DNA from: Roseiconus lacunae
GTDB taxonomy: Bacteria; Planctomycetota; Planctomycetia; Pirellulales; Pirellulaceae
Assembly: GCF_008312935.1 (NCBI RefSeq)
Contig: NZ_VSZO01000009.1
Span: forward strand, 1 to 64,000
Length of the DNA stretch: 64,000 bases
Direction: 5' to 3'
Shown: one piece after another, positions 26,494 to 35,547 of the stretch
Numbering within the stretch: position 1 is the first letter of the stretch
Layout: every line of letters starts with the position of its first letter
Translations under genes and position numbers: made by a program
Notes under the pieces: model-generated
Seen by the model: the letters and a program-made list of their open reading frames with translations, nothing else
Told to the model about the DNA's origin: nothing
Databases searched by the model: none

Positions 26494-27531
26494 ATGTCCA
26501 GCGACGAGAGCGAATCGCAATCCAGTTCCGATGAAGCGGAGCTACATGAACCTCCGGTCACACGCGAATTCACCATTCCTGAATCAGCCGCGGGACAGCG
26601 GATCGACCTGTTTTTAACCGCCGCCTGCGATGGCTACAGTCGTAGTCAGATACGGCAGGCGGTTCAAAACGATCAGGCGGAAGTTGATGGCCGTGTCATA
26701 CGGCCGAGTTTTCGTGTTCGGGTGGGACAACAGGTTCGCTTCCAGCTACCCGAAGAGTTCTCCGATGAAGTGATCCCGGAGAACATTCCTCTCGACTTGC
26801 TCTACGAAGACGATGGCTTCGTCGTTGTTAACAAGCCACCCGGAATGGTCGTTCATCCGGCCCGCGGGAACTGGAAAGGCACTTTAACGAGCGCGCTCGC
26901 CTATCGATTTCAATCGCTTTCCGATGTTGGCGGACCGACGCGCCCGGGAATTGTTCACCGCCTGGATCGCGACACAAGCGGCGTGATCGTGGTGGCCAAA
27001 ACCAATGCCGTCCACATGGCCCTGGCCGAACAATGGCACGATCGTTTGGTCGAAAAGGAATACCTGGCAATCACCGTCGGCCGGATCGACCGTGATCGCG
27101 ATGTCATCGATGCCCCGATCGGACGCCACCCCTACCAACGGGATAAAATGGCGATCCGCGAAAACCACTCGACTTCTAAACCTGCGAGCACTTTTTTTGA
27201 GGTCGAAGATCGTATCAGTCGCTTTTCGATCGTCCGAGCGTTCCCTAAGACGGGGCGGACACATCAAATCCGTGTGCATCTTGCACATCTCGGTTGCCCG
27301 ATCCTCTGCGATCGCCTTTACGCCGGGCATGCGGTCGCCGACGAAGCTTGGCTGGAAGGCAAAGGCAGTGTCGAGGGAAGCCCAGTTGTCTTGACCCGCC
27401 AGGCACTTCATGCGCGCCGCCTAAAGCTTCGCCACCCCCAATCCGGTGCGTGGATGACCTTCGAAGCCCCCGTGCCAGACGATTTAGATTCAACAATAAA
27501 AACGATCCGTAAGGCATCGCAATCGCGGTGA
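26494..27531 (+). CDS. rluD: RluA/RluD family 23S rRNA pseudouridine synthase
   Basis: A 345-residue enzyme that isomerises uridine in large-subunit rRNA. The first 24 residues are an acidic Ser/Glu extension. An S4 RNA-binding domain follows (GQRIDLFLTAACDGYSRSQI, about 35-90). The catalytic motif HRLDRDTSG contains the nucleophile Asp158, and DGFVVVNKPPGMVVHPARG and KTGRTHQIRVHLAHLG are further family motifs. The symbol is by the closest family member; RluA paralogues with other target sites cannot be excluded. It follows the YfgM-like gene by 15 bases. Confidence 0.9.
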   Translation: MSSDESESQSSSDEAELHEPPVTREFTIPESAAGQRIDLFLTAACDGYSRSQIRQAVQNDQAEVDGRVIRPSFRVRVGQQVRFQLPEEFSDEVIPENIPLDLLYEDDGFVVVNKPPGMVVHPARGNWKGTLTSALAYRFQSLSDVGGPTRPGIVHRLDRDTSGVIVVAKTNAVHMALAEQWHDRLVEKEYLAITVGRIDRDRDVIDAPIGRHPYQRDKMAIRENHSTSKPASTFFEVEDRISRFSIVRAFPKTGRTHQIRVHLAHLGCPILCDRLYAGHAVADEAWLEGKGSVEGSPVVLTRQALHARRLKLRHPQSGAWMTFEAPVPDDLDSTIKTIRKASQSR

Positions 27532-27607
27532 CGGATGACGAGCGGCTACAATAGAACTCGTTGCACCCGATGCGACGTGAGAACCATTTTTCACGACCCA
27601 CCCACAC

Positions 27608-28930
27608 GTGCCTATGTCGTCCGCAGCCAGCGATTCAAAAACGGAAGTCGGAAGCTATTTCATCTCGAACTACCCTCCCTACAGTCAATGGAAGAAGGGC
27701 TCACTTGATGAGGTTCAATCCGCGCTTCACAACCCGCCGCTCGAGTCAACTCCGCTGGGGCTGTACCTGCATATCCCATTTTGCCGGAAGCGATGCAAAT
27801 TTTGCTACTTCAAGGTCTTTACCGATGTGAAAGCCCCCGAGGTTCAACGTTATGTCGACGCGCTGTGCAATGAAATTTCAATGGTCAGCCAATGTGAAAT
27901 CATGGGCGACCGTCCGTTTCGATTCGTTTATTTTGGCGGCGGAACTCCCAGTTTCCTGTCACCTAAACAGCTAACCAAGCTGGCAAATCGCCTGCGCGAA
28001 CACATTACCTGGGATGGCGCCGAAGAGGTGACGTTCGAGTGTGAACCGGGCACCTTGAGCGAAACAAAGGTTAAGACCCTCCGTGAAGAAATGGGCGTGA
28101 CTCGGTTGAGTCTAGGCGTTGAAAATTTCTCTGACAAAGTACTCGAAGAGAACGGCCGAGCTCACCTATCCAAGCAAGTCTTCCGCGCTTGGGAATGGAT
28201 CGCCGAAGCGGAATTCCCGAACGTCAACATCGATTTGATCGCTGGAATGGTTGGCGAAACTTGGGACAACTGGAAAGACAACATCCGCCAAGCGATCGAG
28301 ATGTCGCCGGAAAGCGTTACGATCTACCAGATGGAGTTGCCCTTCAACACCGTCTACAGCAAAGACATGCTGGACAAGTCAAGTGAAAGCCCCGTCGCCG
28401 ATTGGGCCACCAAACGCGCTTGGGTCGATTACGCTTTCAGCGAATTCATCGACGCCGGCTACAGTGTCAGCAGTGCTTACACGGTCGTCAAAGATCCCAG
28501 CAAAGTCAACTTCTCATATCGCGATAACCTTTGGCTAGGTGCAGACCTGTTGGCCACCGGGATTGCGAGTTTCGGGCATGCCAATGGCGTTCACTACCAG
28601 AACGTCGCGGATCTGGAACAGTACCTTTCGACCATCGAATCGGGGACCATGCCTCTCGGTCGTGGATTCGTCCCGACGGATCACCAACGATTGATTCGTT
28701 CGATGATCTTGCTACTCAAAAAAGGCTACCTCGATCGGAGCTACTTCCAACAAAAGTACGGTGTCGATATCGTCGGTCAGTGGCAATCCGAATGGGACAA
28801 GTACGTCGAAGATGGCTGGGCGACGATCAATGAGGATCGCATCGAATTGACTCGCTATGGGCTACTTCGCGTCGATGCGATGTTGCCCTCCTTCTTTGAA
28901 CCAGAACATCAGAATGTCCGATACACGTAG
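27608..28930 (+). CDS. HemN/HemW-like radical SAM protein
   Basis: A 440-residue radical SAM enzyme of the coproporphyrinogen dehydrogenase-like family. The [4Fe-4S] motif CRKRCKFCYF gives C-x3-C-x2-C at Cys59, Cys63 and Cys66. SAM-binding FVYFGGGTPSFLSP, EVTFECEPGTLSE and TRLSLGVENFSDKVLEENGR (where HemW has the equivalent GVQSF) follow, then a HemN-type C-terminal domain (about 340-440). The start is GTG at 27608; an ATG at 27614 gives a protein two residues shorter. The 3' end overlaps the start of the lipoyl carrier gene by 17 bases, so the two are translationally coupled. A conventional role in heme is possible, but the coupled carrier protein suggests another substrate (inference). Confidence 0.88.
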   Translation: MPMSSAASDSKTEVGSYFISNYPPYSQWKKGSLDEVQSALHNPPLESTPLGLYLHIPFCRKRCKFCYFKVFTDVKAPEVQRYVDALCNEISMVSQCEIMGDRPFRFVYFGGGTPSFLSPKQLTKLANRLREHITWDGAEEVTFECEPGTLSETKVKTLREEMGVTRLSLGVENFSDKVLEENGRAHLSKQVFRAWEWIAEAEFPNVNIDLIAGMVGETWDNWKDNIRQAIEMSPESVTIYQMELPFNTVYSKDMLDKSSESPVADWATKRAWVDYAFSEFIDAGYSVSSAYTVVKDPSKVNFSYRDNLWLGADLLATGIASFGHANGVHYQNVADLEQYLSTIESGTMPLGRGFVPTDHQRLIRSMILLLKKGYLDRSYFQQKYGVDIVGQWQSEWDKYVEDGWATINEDRIELTRYGLLRVDAMLPSFFEPEHQNVRYT

Positions 28931-29411
28931 CCCCGATTCCTTCACCTTCGCGATGGGGGAATTCGATGCCACGTTTCCGCTGGATCGATCCTACGCAAAG
29001 AACCATATGTGGGCCCAGCGACGGGACGGTTCGGTGTGGCGTTTCGGCTTGTCGGCCTATGCCGTTCGTTTGTTACAAGATGTGTACTTCCTCGATTGGG
29101 AAGTCGATCTCAATGCCCCGATCGCCCATCGCCAAATGATCGGGGCGATCGAAAGCAAAAAAGCCGAAAGCGATCTATACTCGCCGATCGCCGGATCATT
29201 GATCGCGATCAACCAAGCCGTGCTTAGCGATCCTGCGCTGATCAATGCGGATACGTACGAAAGCGGTTGGTTAATTGAGATACGATCCGACGATGTCGTT
29301 CTAGAGGACGCGCTACCAACTGGTTTACTAACCACGGATGAGTATAAAACCCATCTCGAAGGAGCCTGGGTAATCGCCCAACGCACCATCAAGGGACAGG
29401 CGAACAATTAG
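28914..29411 (+). CDS. Glycine cleavage H-like lipoyl carrier protein
   Basis: A 165-residue protein with the H-protein fold: the lipoylation site ESKKAESDLYSPIAG with the modified lysine expected at Lys83, then the helical C-terminal signature NADTYESGWLIEI. An N-terminal extension of about 25 residues and a C-terminal segment of about 25 residues make it longer than GcvH (about 128). The ATG at 28914 lies inside the last codons of the radical SAM gene, which overlap by 17 bases. There is no glycine cleavage T or P gene in the window, so it is likely a carrier for the radical SAM partner or a separate lipoylated scaffold (inference). Not named gcvH for that reason. Confidence 0.88.
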   Translation: MSDTRSPDSFTFAMGEFDATFPLDRSYAKNHMWAQRRDGSVWRFGLSAYAVRLLQDVYFLDWEVDLNAPIAHRQMIGAIESKKAESDLYSPIAGSLIAINQAVLSDPALINADTYESGWLIEIRSDDVVLEDALPTGLLTTDEYKTHLEGAWVIAQRTIKGQANN

Positions 29412-29468
29412 GCGAACTTGTCGCCCACGGTCATCGCGTCAATACTATTGCGATTGTCTTTATCCGCC

Positions 29469-29485
29469 ATCGCCCCATTGGCGAT
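29469..29485. promoter_or_regulatory. Inverted repeat just upstream of recG
   Basis: ATCGCC (29469-29474) and GGCGAT (29480-29485) form a perfect six-base inverted repeat with a five-base spacer, ending 12 bases before the recG start codon. It would fold in the mRNA around the ribosome site. It could be chance. Confidence 0.25.
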
Positions 29486-29497
29486 TCGTGACGATCG

Positions 29498-31651
29498 ATG
29501 ACACAGCACTCCTCTTCCACACTGACGCGAGCGACACCGACACAGTTCTTGGTCGGCGTCGGACCATCACGTGCCGATCGGCTTGCAAGGATTGGCTTGC
29601 GCACTGCCGGGGACTTGTTGTTTTGCTTCCCTCGTGACTATGAATTCCCCGCTCCGCCGGAACGAATTGACCGGATCCGCGAAGGCGAGCCGGTTTCGTT
29701 GGTCGGCACCATTACCGATGCCGAGCTGATTTCGCGAAGCCCGGGAAAGAGTGTCTTCGGGGCAATCGTCGAAAACGAAACAGGGGCGGTTCGTTTACTG
29801 TTTTTCAATCAACCGTTTCGTGCCGAACAACTAACGATTGATCGACGCGTCATGATCAGTGGCGAAGCAAAACTCAACGGGCTCCGCTTCGAATTTGTCC
29901 ATCCGAAGGTCACCTACCTGGATGACGACCAAACGATGACGACGCCCCAAATCCTTCCCGTGTATCCGCTTACCGAAGGAGTCAAACAGCTTGAAATGCG
30001 GCGGATCGTCGGCGGCATTGTCGATGAACTGGCCTCGCAGTTGAACGAGGTCTTGCCAGAATCGCTGCGAGATCGTGCGACCGATGCTCTGCGAAATTCG
30101 GGAATCAATTTACGTCAACCGCTACCGGACATCACAACCGCGATGCGTCAAATCCATTCGCCGGACGATCGTGACCAGCTCCGCGGTGCGCGAACCCGAC
30201 TGGCGTTTCAGGAATTGCTGGTCATGCAGTTGGCGCTGGCAATTCGTCGCCGACGGCTGACGACCGATCTCCGCTCCTCCGCAATGCCAGTCGATCCGAT
30301 GCTCGACGCACGCATCACCAATCGATTCCCGTTTAAGCTAACCGACGATCAGGTCGCAGCGATCCGTCAAATCAGCATCGACATGTCGCGGCAATTCCCC
30401 ATGAACCGTCTTCTCCAGGGCGATGTCGGTAGCGGCAAAACTGTCGTCGCAATCTATGCAATGATGCTCGCCGTCGGCCACGGCAATCAAGCGGTGCTGA
30501 TGGCGCCAACGGAAGTGCTCGCCCGGCAACATTATCAAACACTACGACAAATCTTGGACGCCAGTCGCGTGCGGATTGGCCTGCTTTGCGGCAGCCTTTC
30601 GGCGGGTGAAAAACGACAAACTCTCGCCGACACCGCTTCCGGTAATCTCGATTTGCTCGTCGGAACCCAAGCTCTACTGCACGGTTTGGAATTCAAACGC
30701 TTAGGACTCTGTGTGATCGATGAACAGCATAAGTTTGGGGTCGGTCAGCGAGTCCGGCTTCGTGGCGGTGGCGTCGATCCGCACTACTTAGTGATGAGTG
30801 CGACGCCGATCCCGCGTTCAGTCGCGATGACGATCTTCGGCGATACGGACCTGACGACAATCAAAGAAAAACCGCCCGGACGCGGTGCGGTGAAAACCTA
30901 CCTGGGGCGTGACGAATGGCGCAAACGTTGGTGGGATTTCGTGCGAACTCAACTAAAGGAAGGCAGACAAGCATTCGTCGTCGCGCCGCGTGTCACCGCT
31001 TCGAAGGAACCTTCTTCGGCCGAAGATGCTTCGTCCGAAGATATTTCTTCTGTCGAATCGATCTATCAACAGCTCCGGGCCGACCAGTTCAGTGAATTCA
31101 CTGTCGGCCTGCTGCACGGACGACTTTCTCCTGACGAAAAACAATCCCTCATGCAACAGTTCGCGGAGGGTGAAATCGACGTCCTCGTCACGACGACGGT
31201 CATCGAAGTTGGAATCGATGTTCCCAATGCAACCGTGATGACCATCATGGGTGCCGAACGCTTCGGTTTGGCACAACTGCACCAGCTTCGCGGACGGGTC
31301 TCACGAGGTAGCCATACCGGACACGTCTGCGTTTTTACCGATGGAAACCAATCCCCAGAAGAATACGAACGCTTGACCGTCTTTGAATCAACCGATGATG
31401 GTTTCGAGCTTGCCGAAGCTGACTTCAAAATGCGTGGACCCGGCGACGTTTTTAGCGCCAAACAAAGCGGGATGCCGCCGATGCGGATCGCCAACGTGAT
31501 CGAAGATCTTGATGTTTTACAAGTCGCCCGTATGATCGCTCAAGAACTGGTGGACGAAGATCCGGAGCTCGACAACCCCGATCTTGAGGGCCTAAAGAAA
31601 CAGCTCATGAGCCGCTATGGCAGACAGCTCGAACTCGGCGACGTCGCTTGA
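29498..31651 (+). CDS. recG: ATP-dependent DNA helicase RecG
   Basis: A 717-residue superfamily 2 helicase that reverses stalled replication forks and migrates Holliday junctions. The N-terminal wedge/OB domain is visible (CFPRDYEFPAPPERI, VSLVGTITDAELIS). Walker A GDVGSGKT is at 308-315, the motif II box is DEQH within VIDEQHKFGVGQR, motif III is MSATPIPRS, and motifs V and VI appear in TTTVIEVGIDVPNA and QLRGRVSRG. The length is slightly above E. coli RecG (693), with a Ser/Glu-rich insertion near 505-520. The ATG at 29498 gives a normal N terminus. It stands 86 bases after the lipoyl carrier gene on the same strand. Confidence 0.95.
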   Translation: MTQHSSSTLTRATPTQFLVGVGPSRADRLARIGLRTAGDLLFCFPRDYEFPAPPERIDRIREGEPVSLVGTITDAELISRSPGKSVFGAIVENETGAVRLLFFNQPFRAEQLTIDRRVMISGEAKLNGLRFEFVHPKVTYLDDDQTMTTPQILPVYPLTEGVKQLEMRRIVGGIVDELASQLNEVLPESLRDRATDALRNSGINLRQPLPDITTAMRQIHSPDDRDQLRGARTRLAFQELLVMQLALAIRRRRLTTDLRSSAMPVDPMLDARITNRFPFKLTDDQVAAIRQISIDMSRQFPMNRLLQGDVGSGKTVVAIYAMMLAVGHGNQAVLMAPTEVLARQHYQTLRQILDASRVRIGLLCGSLSAGEKRQTLADTASGNLDLLVGTQALLHGLEFKRLGLCVIDEQHKFGVGQRVRLRGGGVDPHYLVMSATPIPRSVAMTIFGDTDLTTIKEKPPGRGAVKTYLGRDEWRKRWWDFVRTQLKEGRQAFVVAPRVTASKEPSSAEDASSEDISSVESIYQQLRADQFSEFTVGLLHGRLSPDEKQSLMQQFAEGEIDVLVTTTVIEVGIDVPNATVMTIMGAERFGLAQLHQLRGRVSRGSHTGHVCVFTDGNQSPEEYERLTVFESTDDGFELAEADFKMRGPGDVFSAKQSGMPPMRIANVIEDLDVLQVARMIAQELVDEDPELDNPDLEGLKKQLMSRYGRQLELGDVA

Positions 31652-31952
31652 AACTTGCGATGGGGTATCGCTGGAAGTGATCGGTTGAGGCCATTAGGCT
31701 GAACTTCACAGTGCATGGGATCTGATGCCGAATTTGGAAGCACCGAATCCCCCCACCGGCAATTTCGGAATTCCGCGGACTTAGATCTCGCAGCACGCTC
31801 ACTCTAAAACAAACCAAATCAGGACGTGCTCACCATGTCCGTTGGCGATTCAAAAACCAGCCGAATGGGGTTAGCCATGGTCGCTTTGCGTTGACCGAGA
31901 CGAACTCCCATCGGCTGCTGAATCACACCTGAATTTTTATCGGACCGACGGG
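31652..31952. other. Convergent intergenic region with a degraded repeat
   Basis: 301 bases between the stops of recG and the Tat-exported isomerase gene. It holds one single A-module repeat copy (31858-31883) and no credible gene. Confidence 0.4.
31858..31883 (+). repeat. Single degraded A-module repeat
   Basis: CAGCCGAATGGGGTTAGCC followed by ATGG resembles the A module, with one stem base changed. No B module is attached. It lies between two convergent genes. Confidence 0.5.
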
Positions 31953-32888
31953 TTAGCCTTGAGCGATACGCTCGGCAACGCGATCGAGAAGTTCTTTTGT
32001 CTTCTTGATCCCTTCATACTCCGACACTTTACCGCCTTCGTATTCGATCCCGACGTAACCGTGGTAACCGTGGGCCAGGACGATGCCCATCATCTTGAAA
32101 AAGTCCGTATGAACTTCGTTGCCCTTTTCGTCAAAGTCATGGGCTTTGGCGCTCACCGCTTTCGCGAACGGCATCAATTCTTCGACGCCTTTGTAGCGAT
32201 CATACTCTTCCGGGTCTTTTCCGCGACGGATGTAGAAGTTACCGAAGTCGGGAAGCGTTCCACAGTTGTCCATCTCCGTTTTGGCAATCGTCCCGGCCAA
32301 CCAGGCGCCGTTGCTGCTCAATCCGCCATGATTTTCCACGATGACATTCAAACCGTGTGGCTTGGCATATTCGCTCAGCTTGCGAAGTCCGTCCGACGCA
32401 AGCTTCATTTGTTCTTCGTAGCTTCCACGGCTTTGAGCGTTGACGCGGATCGAATGGCAGCCCAAGAACTTAGCGGCGTCGACCCACTTGTGATGGTTCT
32501 TGACGGCTTGTTCGCGTTTGTCCGTGTCGGGATCACCGAGAGCCCCTTCACCATCACACATGATTAGCAAACTCTTGACGCCCTGGTCTTCGCAACGTTG
32601 CTTCAGTTCGGTCAGATACTTTTCGTCGTGCGCTTTGTCTTTGAAAAACTGATTGACGTACTCAATCGCGTCGATGCCGAATTCTTCTTTAGAGACCCGC
32701 GGGAAGTCCAAGTTGGTCAGCCCCTTGCTTTCGTCCCGCAAGGTTCGGTGCAACGACCACTCGGCGAGCGAGATTTTAAAGGGCGGGGTAACCTTGAGGG
32801 CATCCGCGGCGAATGAAAACTTGCTGGAAAGTCCGGTCGCCGCCGCAGCGGCTGCACCGTAGGCGAGGAATTGTCGTCGATTGGTCAT
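31953..32888 (-). CDS. Tat-exported sugar phosphate isomerase/epimerase-like protein
   Basis: A 311-residue TIM-barrel protein of the xylose-isomerase-like superfamily. The N terminus is a twin-arginine signal ([18 protein letters not shown]). The barrel has typical metal-site strands: [48 protein letters not shown] (Glu), [14 protein letters not shown] (Asp), and [14 protein letters not shown] (Glu). Such exported isomerases are common in planctomycetes, with substrates largely unknown. It is a single minus-strand gene convergent with recG. Confidence 0.88.
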   Translation of the reverse strand: MTNRRQFLAYGAAAAAATGLSSKFSFAADALKVTPPFKISLAEWSLHRTLRDESKGLTNLDFPRVSKEEFGIDAIEYVNQFFKDKAHDEKYLTELKQRCEDQGVKSLLIMCDGEGALGDPDTDKREQAVKNHHKWVDAAKFLGCHSIRVNAQSRGSYEEQMKLASDGLRKLSEYAKPHGLNVIVENHGGLSSNGAWLAGTIAKTEMDNCGTLPDFGNFYIRRGKDPEEYDRYKGVEELMPFAKAVSAKAHDFDEKGNEVHTDFFKMMGIVLAHGYHGYVGIEYEGGKVSEYEGIKKTKELLDRVAERIAQG

Positions 32889-33017
32889 GGTGAACTATCG
32901 ATTGAAGAGGGGTGGGGACAGATGTCAATTCGTAGGATCTGAATCGGTAAACGGGCTGGCAAAGTTCGACGATCATGCGACATCGACGCCCAGAAACCAA
33001 TTGCGTAACCGATTATT

Positions 33018-33719
33018 CTACTCGAATCGGTAGCCCACTCCGTAGACCGTGTGAATGATTTTTGGGTGTTTCGGGTCACGCTCGATTCGCTTGCGTAATT
33101 GGCTGATCGTTTGATCAATCGTCCGGCTGTTGGGAAGATGGTCATCCTCCCACGCCAGCTGAAACAGTTCGCGTCGGGTAATCACCTCCCCCGGTTTTGC
33201 GGCAAGCGTTTGCAGAATCAGCACCTCACGTCGTGTCAGTGTCACCGTGTCGTCTTGCCGCCGGGCACGCAGTTCTTTCGGCAAGACCTCAAGATCGCCC
33301 ATGCGAAATGGTTCGTCCGTAAACTCCGTTTGGCAATTTGTATCCGCCGAAACAAAACTTCGTCTGGCAACCGCGCGAATCCGGGCAACCACTTCTTTGG
33401 TACCGAACGGTTTGACGATGTAGTCATCTCCCCCCAGTTCTAGTCCGACGACTTTGTCGATCTCCTCAGCCTTTGCAGTGATAAACAGAATCGGCATCGT
33501 CGGTGACTTTTGACGAAAATATTTACACACGTCATAACCGCTCATGCCCGGCATCATCACGTCCAAGCATGCCATGTCTGGCATGTCGCGATCAAACATC
33601 GCCTTTGCGTTCAGTCCGTCCGCGGCTTCGATCACCTCGTAACCTTCGGCGGCAAGCACTTCGGCCAAAGCTTTTCGTGTGTGCCGATCGTCTTCGGCAA
33701 TCAAGATACGATGTGTCAT
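33018..33719 (-). CDS. OmpR/PhoB family response regulator
   Basis: A 233-residue two-component regulator. The receiver domain has the acidic pocket AEDD (9-11), phosphoacceptor Asp53 in CLDVMMPGMSGYD, and Lys103 in YIVKPFG. The C-terminal winged helix covers about 135-232 with TLTRREVLILQTLAAKPGEV and SRTIDQTISQLRKRIERDPK. It is last in the operon vWA protein, histidine kinase, regulator, 16 bases after the kinase stop, so the kinase is its likely partner. Confidence 0.94.
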   Translation of the reverse strand: MTHRILIAEDDRHTRKALAEVLAAEGYEVIEAADGLNAKAMFDRDMPDMACLDVMMPGMSGYDVCKYFRQKSPTMPILFITAKAEEIDKVVGLELGGDDYIVKPFGTKEVVARIRAVARRSFVSADTNCQTEFTDEPFRMGDLEVLPKELRARRQDDTVTLTRREVLILQTLAAKPGEVITRRELFQLAWEDDHLPNSRTIDQTISQLRKRIERDPKHPKIIHTVYGVGYRFE

Positions 33720-33735
33720 CCCCCAATCCCCTCGA

Positions 33736-35514
33736 CTAAACGGGTCCCGTGGCTAACAACAAACGGAATCCCGCCCCACCGAGACGCCGCACGTCCTTGG
33801 AGGAAGAATTCAACAATACCAGTTCGCCGCCATGTCGTTCGGCGGCCCGTTGCGCGATCGTTAAACCGATGCCTGTGCCGCTGGGAGCACTGATCGAATC
33901 ATCGATTCGCGCGAATGGGCGGAAAATTCGCTTGGCATACCGCCTCGCAATGCCGGGCCCGTTATCGATGACCGTCACGGCAACGAAAGTCTGGCCGGGC
34001 TTGTCACCACAAGATGATTCAAGTCGACAATGAATCTCACAACGTCCCGCGTGGTCGCTATCGTTGTCAGCCCCGGTTTGTCGGGGCACATACTTTTCGA
34101 CGTTGCTTAGCAAATTTACCAAGATCAGCTCAAACACGTCCGGATCAATTTGAACAGTTTGCTCGATCAAACACTGGACTTCCAACTCGATACCGGCGCC
34201 CGCGAAACTGGGCGCAAACTGCTGCGCAATCTGGTCGACCAATTCGCAAACCCGACACTCTTGGTAACGAACGCCACTACGTTTGCCACTGGGGCGAATC
34301 ATTTCCAAAACGCCTGAGACCAATCGCTGAAGACGTCGACTTTCATAATCGATCACTTGGAGCCGTTCAATAAGCGTCTGCTGTTGGGGACTTTTGTCGA
34401 GTCTTTCTAAGTCGAGTTCCGCCAATTCCGTATAGAGCCGAATGTTCGTCAGCGGGGTTCGCAATTCATGCGACACTTGGCCGGCAAAATTCACTCGGCT
34501 ACGCGCGTCGGCAATCTGTCGCCGGACCGATGACAATACATACACGCCCACCGAACAGACCAACAATCCGATCCCCCCCAGGGAAAAATACAGCGGCAGC
34601 AAACTCGAAACCGGCGTCAGCGATTCGCCGACGTGGACCTGCAGTTGCCAGCTTGCCAACGGTTCGCTCAGTACATGAACCGCAAGTGCGGGTTGCTCAA
34701 ACGCCGCGCGATCGCCCCATCGATAGACGACCTGCTTGGCCTCATCGACCAATTGAATGCTACCGATGGTCGCACCATTTAATGGTTCACTGGTCGTCAG
34801 ATCGGTTCGTCGTTGCGTTTGACCAGACAGCGCGGCAACGTCGTCTGGCAAAACTGCAATCAAGTCTGCCAGCCAACGACTGCGATCGAGCAAAATCCCG
34901 GCAAAGCGTCCGCCGGGGAGCGCGACCCAGTACAACACCTGCGCGCCATCGCCCATGTACCATCGCTGCCAACCACTCGGCGGATTGACCTCGCTGAACT
35001 GACTGTCGCCTCCAAAGGCTCTAGGCTCCTCGCCTTTCGAAAACCCTTGTTGACCGATCTCAGGGGGCGCCACTCCTTTGACCGCCATTACCGTTCGACC
35101 AGAAGTCCTATTGGCGTGTTGCAATGGAGGTCGACTGTCGATGATGCCCGAAAGCGATGCAGCGATCTCTGCCCCATCACGACCGTTCAGGTCGATGTTG
35201 GTCGGGAATACCAATTGTCCCTCACGACCGATGACGATTCCTTGACGAACAATCGGATGATTACGCCGCATCTCCTGCAGCGTTTCGATTACATCGCTTG
35301 ACTCGTTAAGCCGATCGTCGAAATCATCGGCATACGCTTCGAACACGCCAATCACTTCGTCGTTGGCGGCAAAAAGCTGCGTTGACAACAGCTTCGCGAG
35401 TGCATCTTTCGCCGCCTGTTCACCTTGCCTCGCCGCGTTCGCACTTAACCAACCGAGCATCACCAGTGGTGTGATGACTAGAAGTAGCAGGGCGACGAAA
35501 AGCTGACGTGGCAT
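33736..35514 (-). CDS. Sensor histidine kinase
   Basis: A 592-residue membrane kinase. One helix near the N terminus (QLFVALLLLVITPLVMLGWL) and a second at about 305-325 (LYFSLGGIGLLVCSVGVYVL) enclose a periplasmic sensor of about 280 residues without a recognisable domain. The dimerisation box FAGQVSHELRTPLTNIRL has phosphoacceptor His349. The ATPase domain shows the N box (LVNLLSNVEKYV), the G1 box (VIDNGPGI) and the G2 box (GTGIGLTIAQRAAERHGG). It lies between the vWA protein and the response regulator in one operon. The signal is unknown. Confidence 0.93.
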   Translation of the reverse strand: MPRQLFVALLLLVITPLVMLGWLSANAARQGEQAAKDALAKLLSTQLFAANDEVIGVFEAYADDFDDRLNESSDVIETLQEMRRNHPIVRQGIVIGREGQLVFPTNIDLNGRDGAEIAASLSGIIDSRPPLQHANRTSGRTVMAVKGVAPPEIGQQGFSKGEEPRAFGGDSQFSEVNPPSGWQRWYMGDGAQVLYWVALPGGRFAGILLDRSRWLADLIAVLPDDVAALSGQTQRRTDLTTSEPLNGATIGSIQLVDEAKQVVYRWGDRAAFEQPALAVHVLSEPLASWQLQVHVGESLTPVSSLLPLYFSLGGIGLLVCSVGVYVLSSVRRQIADARSRVNFAGQVSHELRTPLTNIRLYTELAELDLERLDKSPQQQTLIERLQVIDYESRRLQRLVSGVLEMIRPSGKRSGVRYQECRVCELVDQIAQQFAPSFAGAGIELEVQCLIEQTVQIDPDVFELILVNLLSNVEKYVPRQTGADNDSDHAGRCEIHCRLESSCGDKPGQTFVAVTVIDNGPGIARRYAKRIFRPFARIDDSISAPSGTGIGLTIAQRAAERHGGELVLLNSSSKDVRRLGGAGFRLLLATGPV

Positions 35515-35547
35515 AAAGTGATCGGCGGCGTAAAACGAGGTAGTCGG

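Noticed and set aside
25995-26576. A 193-codon Ser-rich minus-strand frame
   Set aside because: It is antisense to the acidic tail of the YfgM-like gene; the Ser runs come from reading Glu/Asp codons backwards.
28914-29411. Naming the lipoyl carrier gcvH within a glycine cleavage operon
   Set aside because: No T, P or L protein gene is present in the window, and the only coupled gene is a radical SAM protein.
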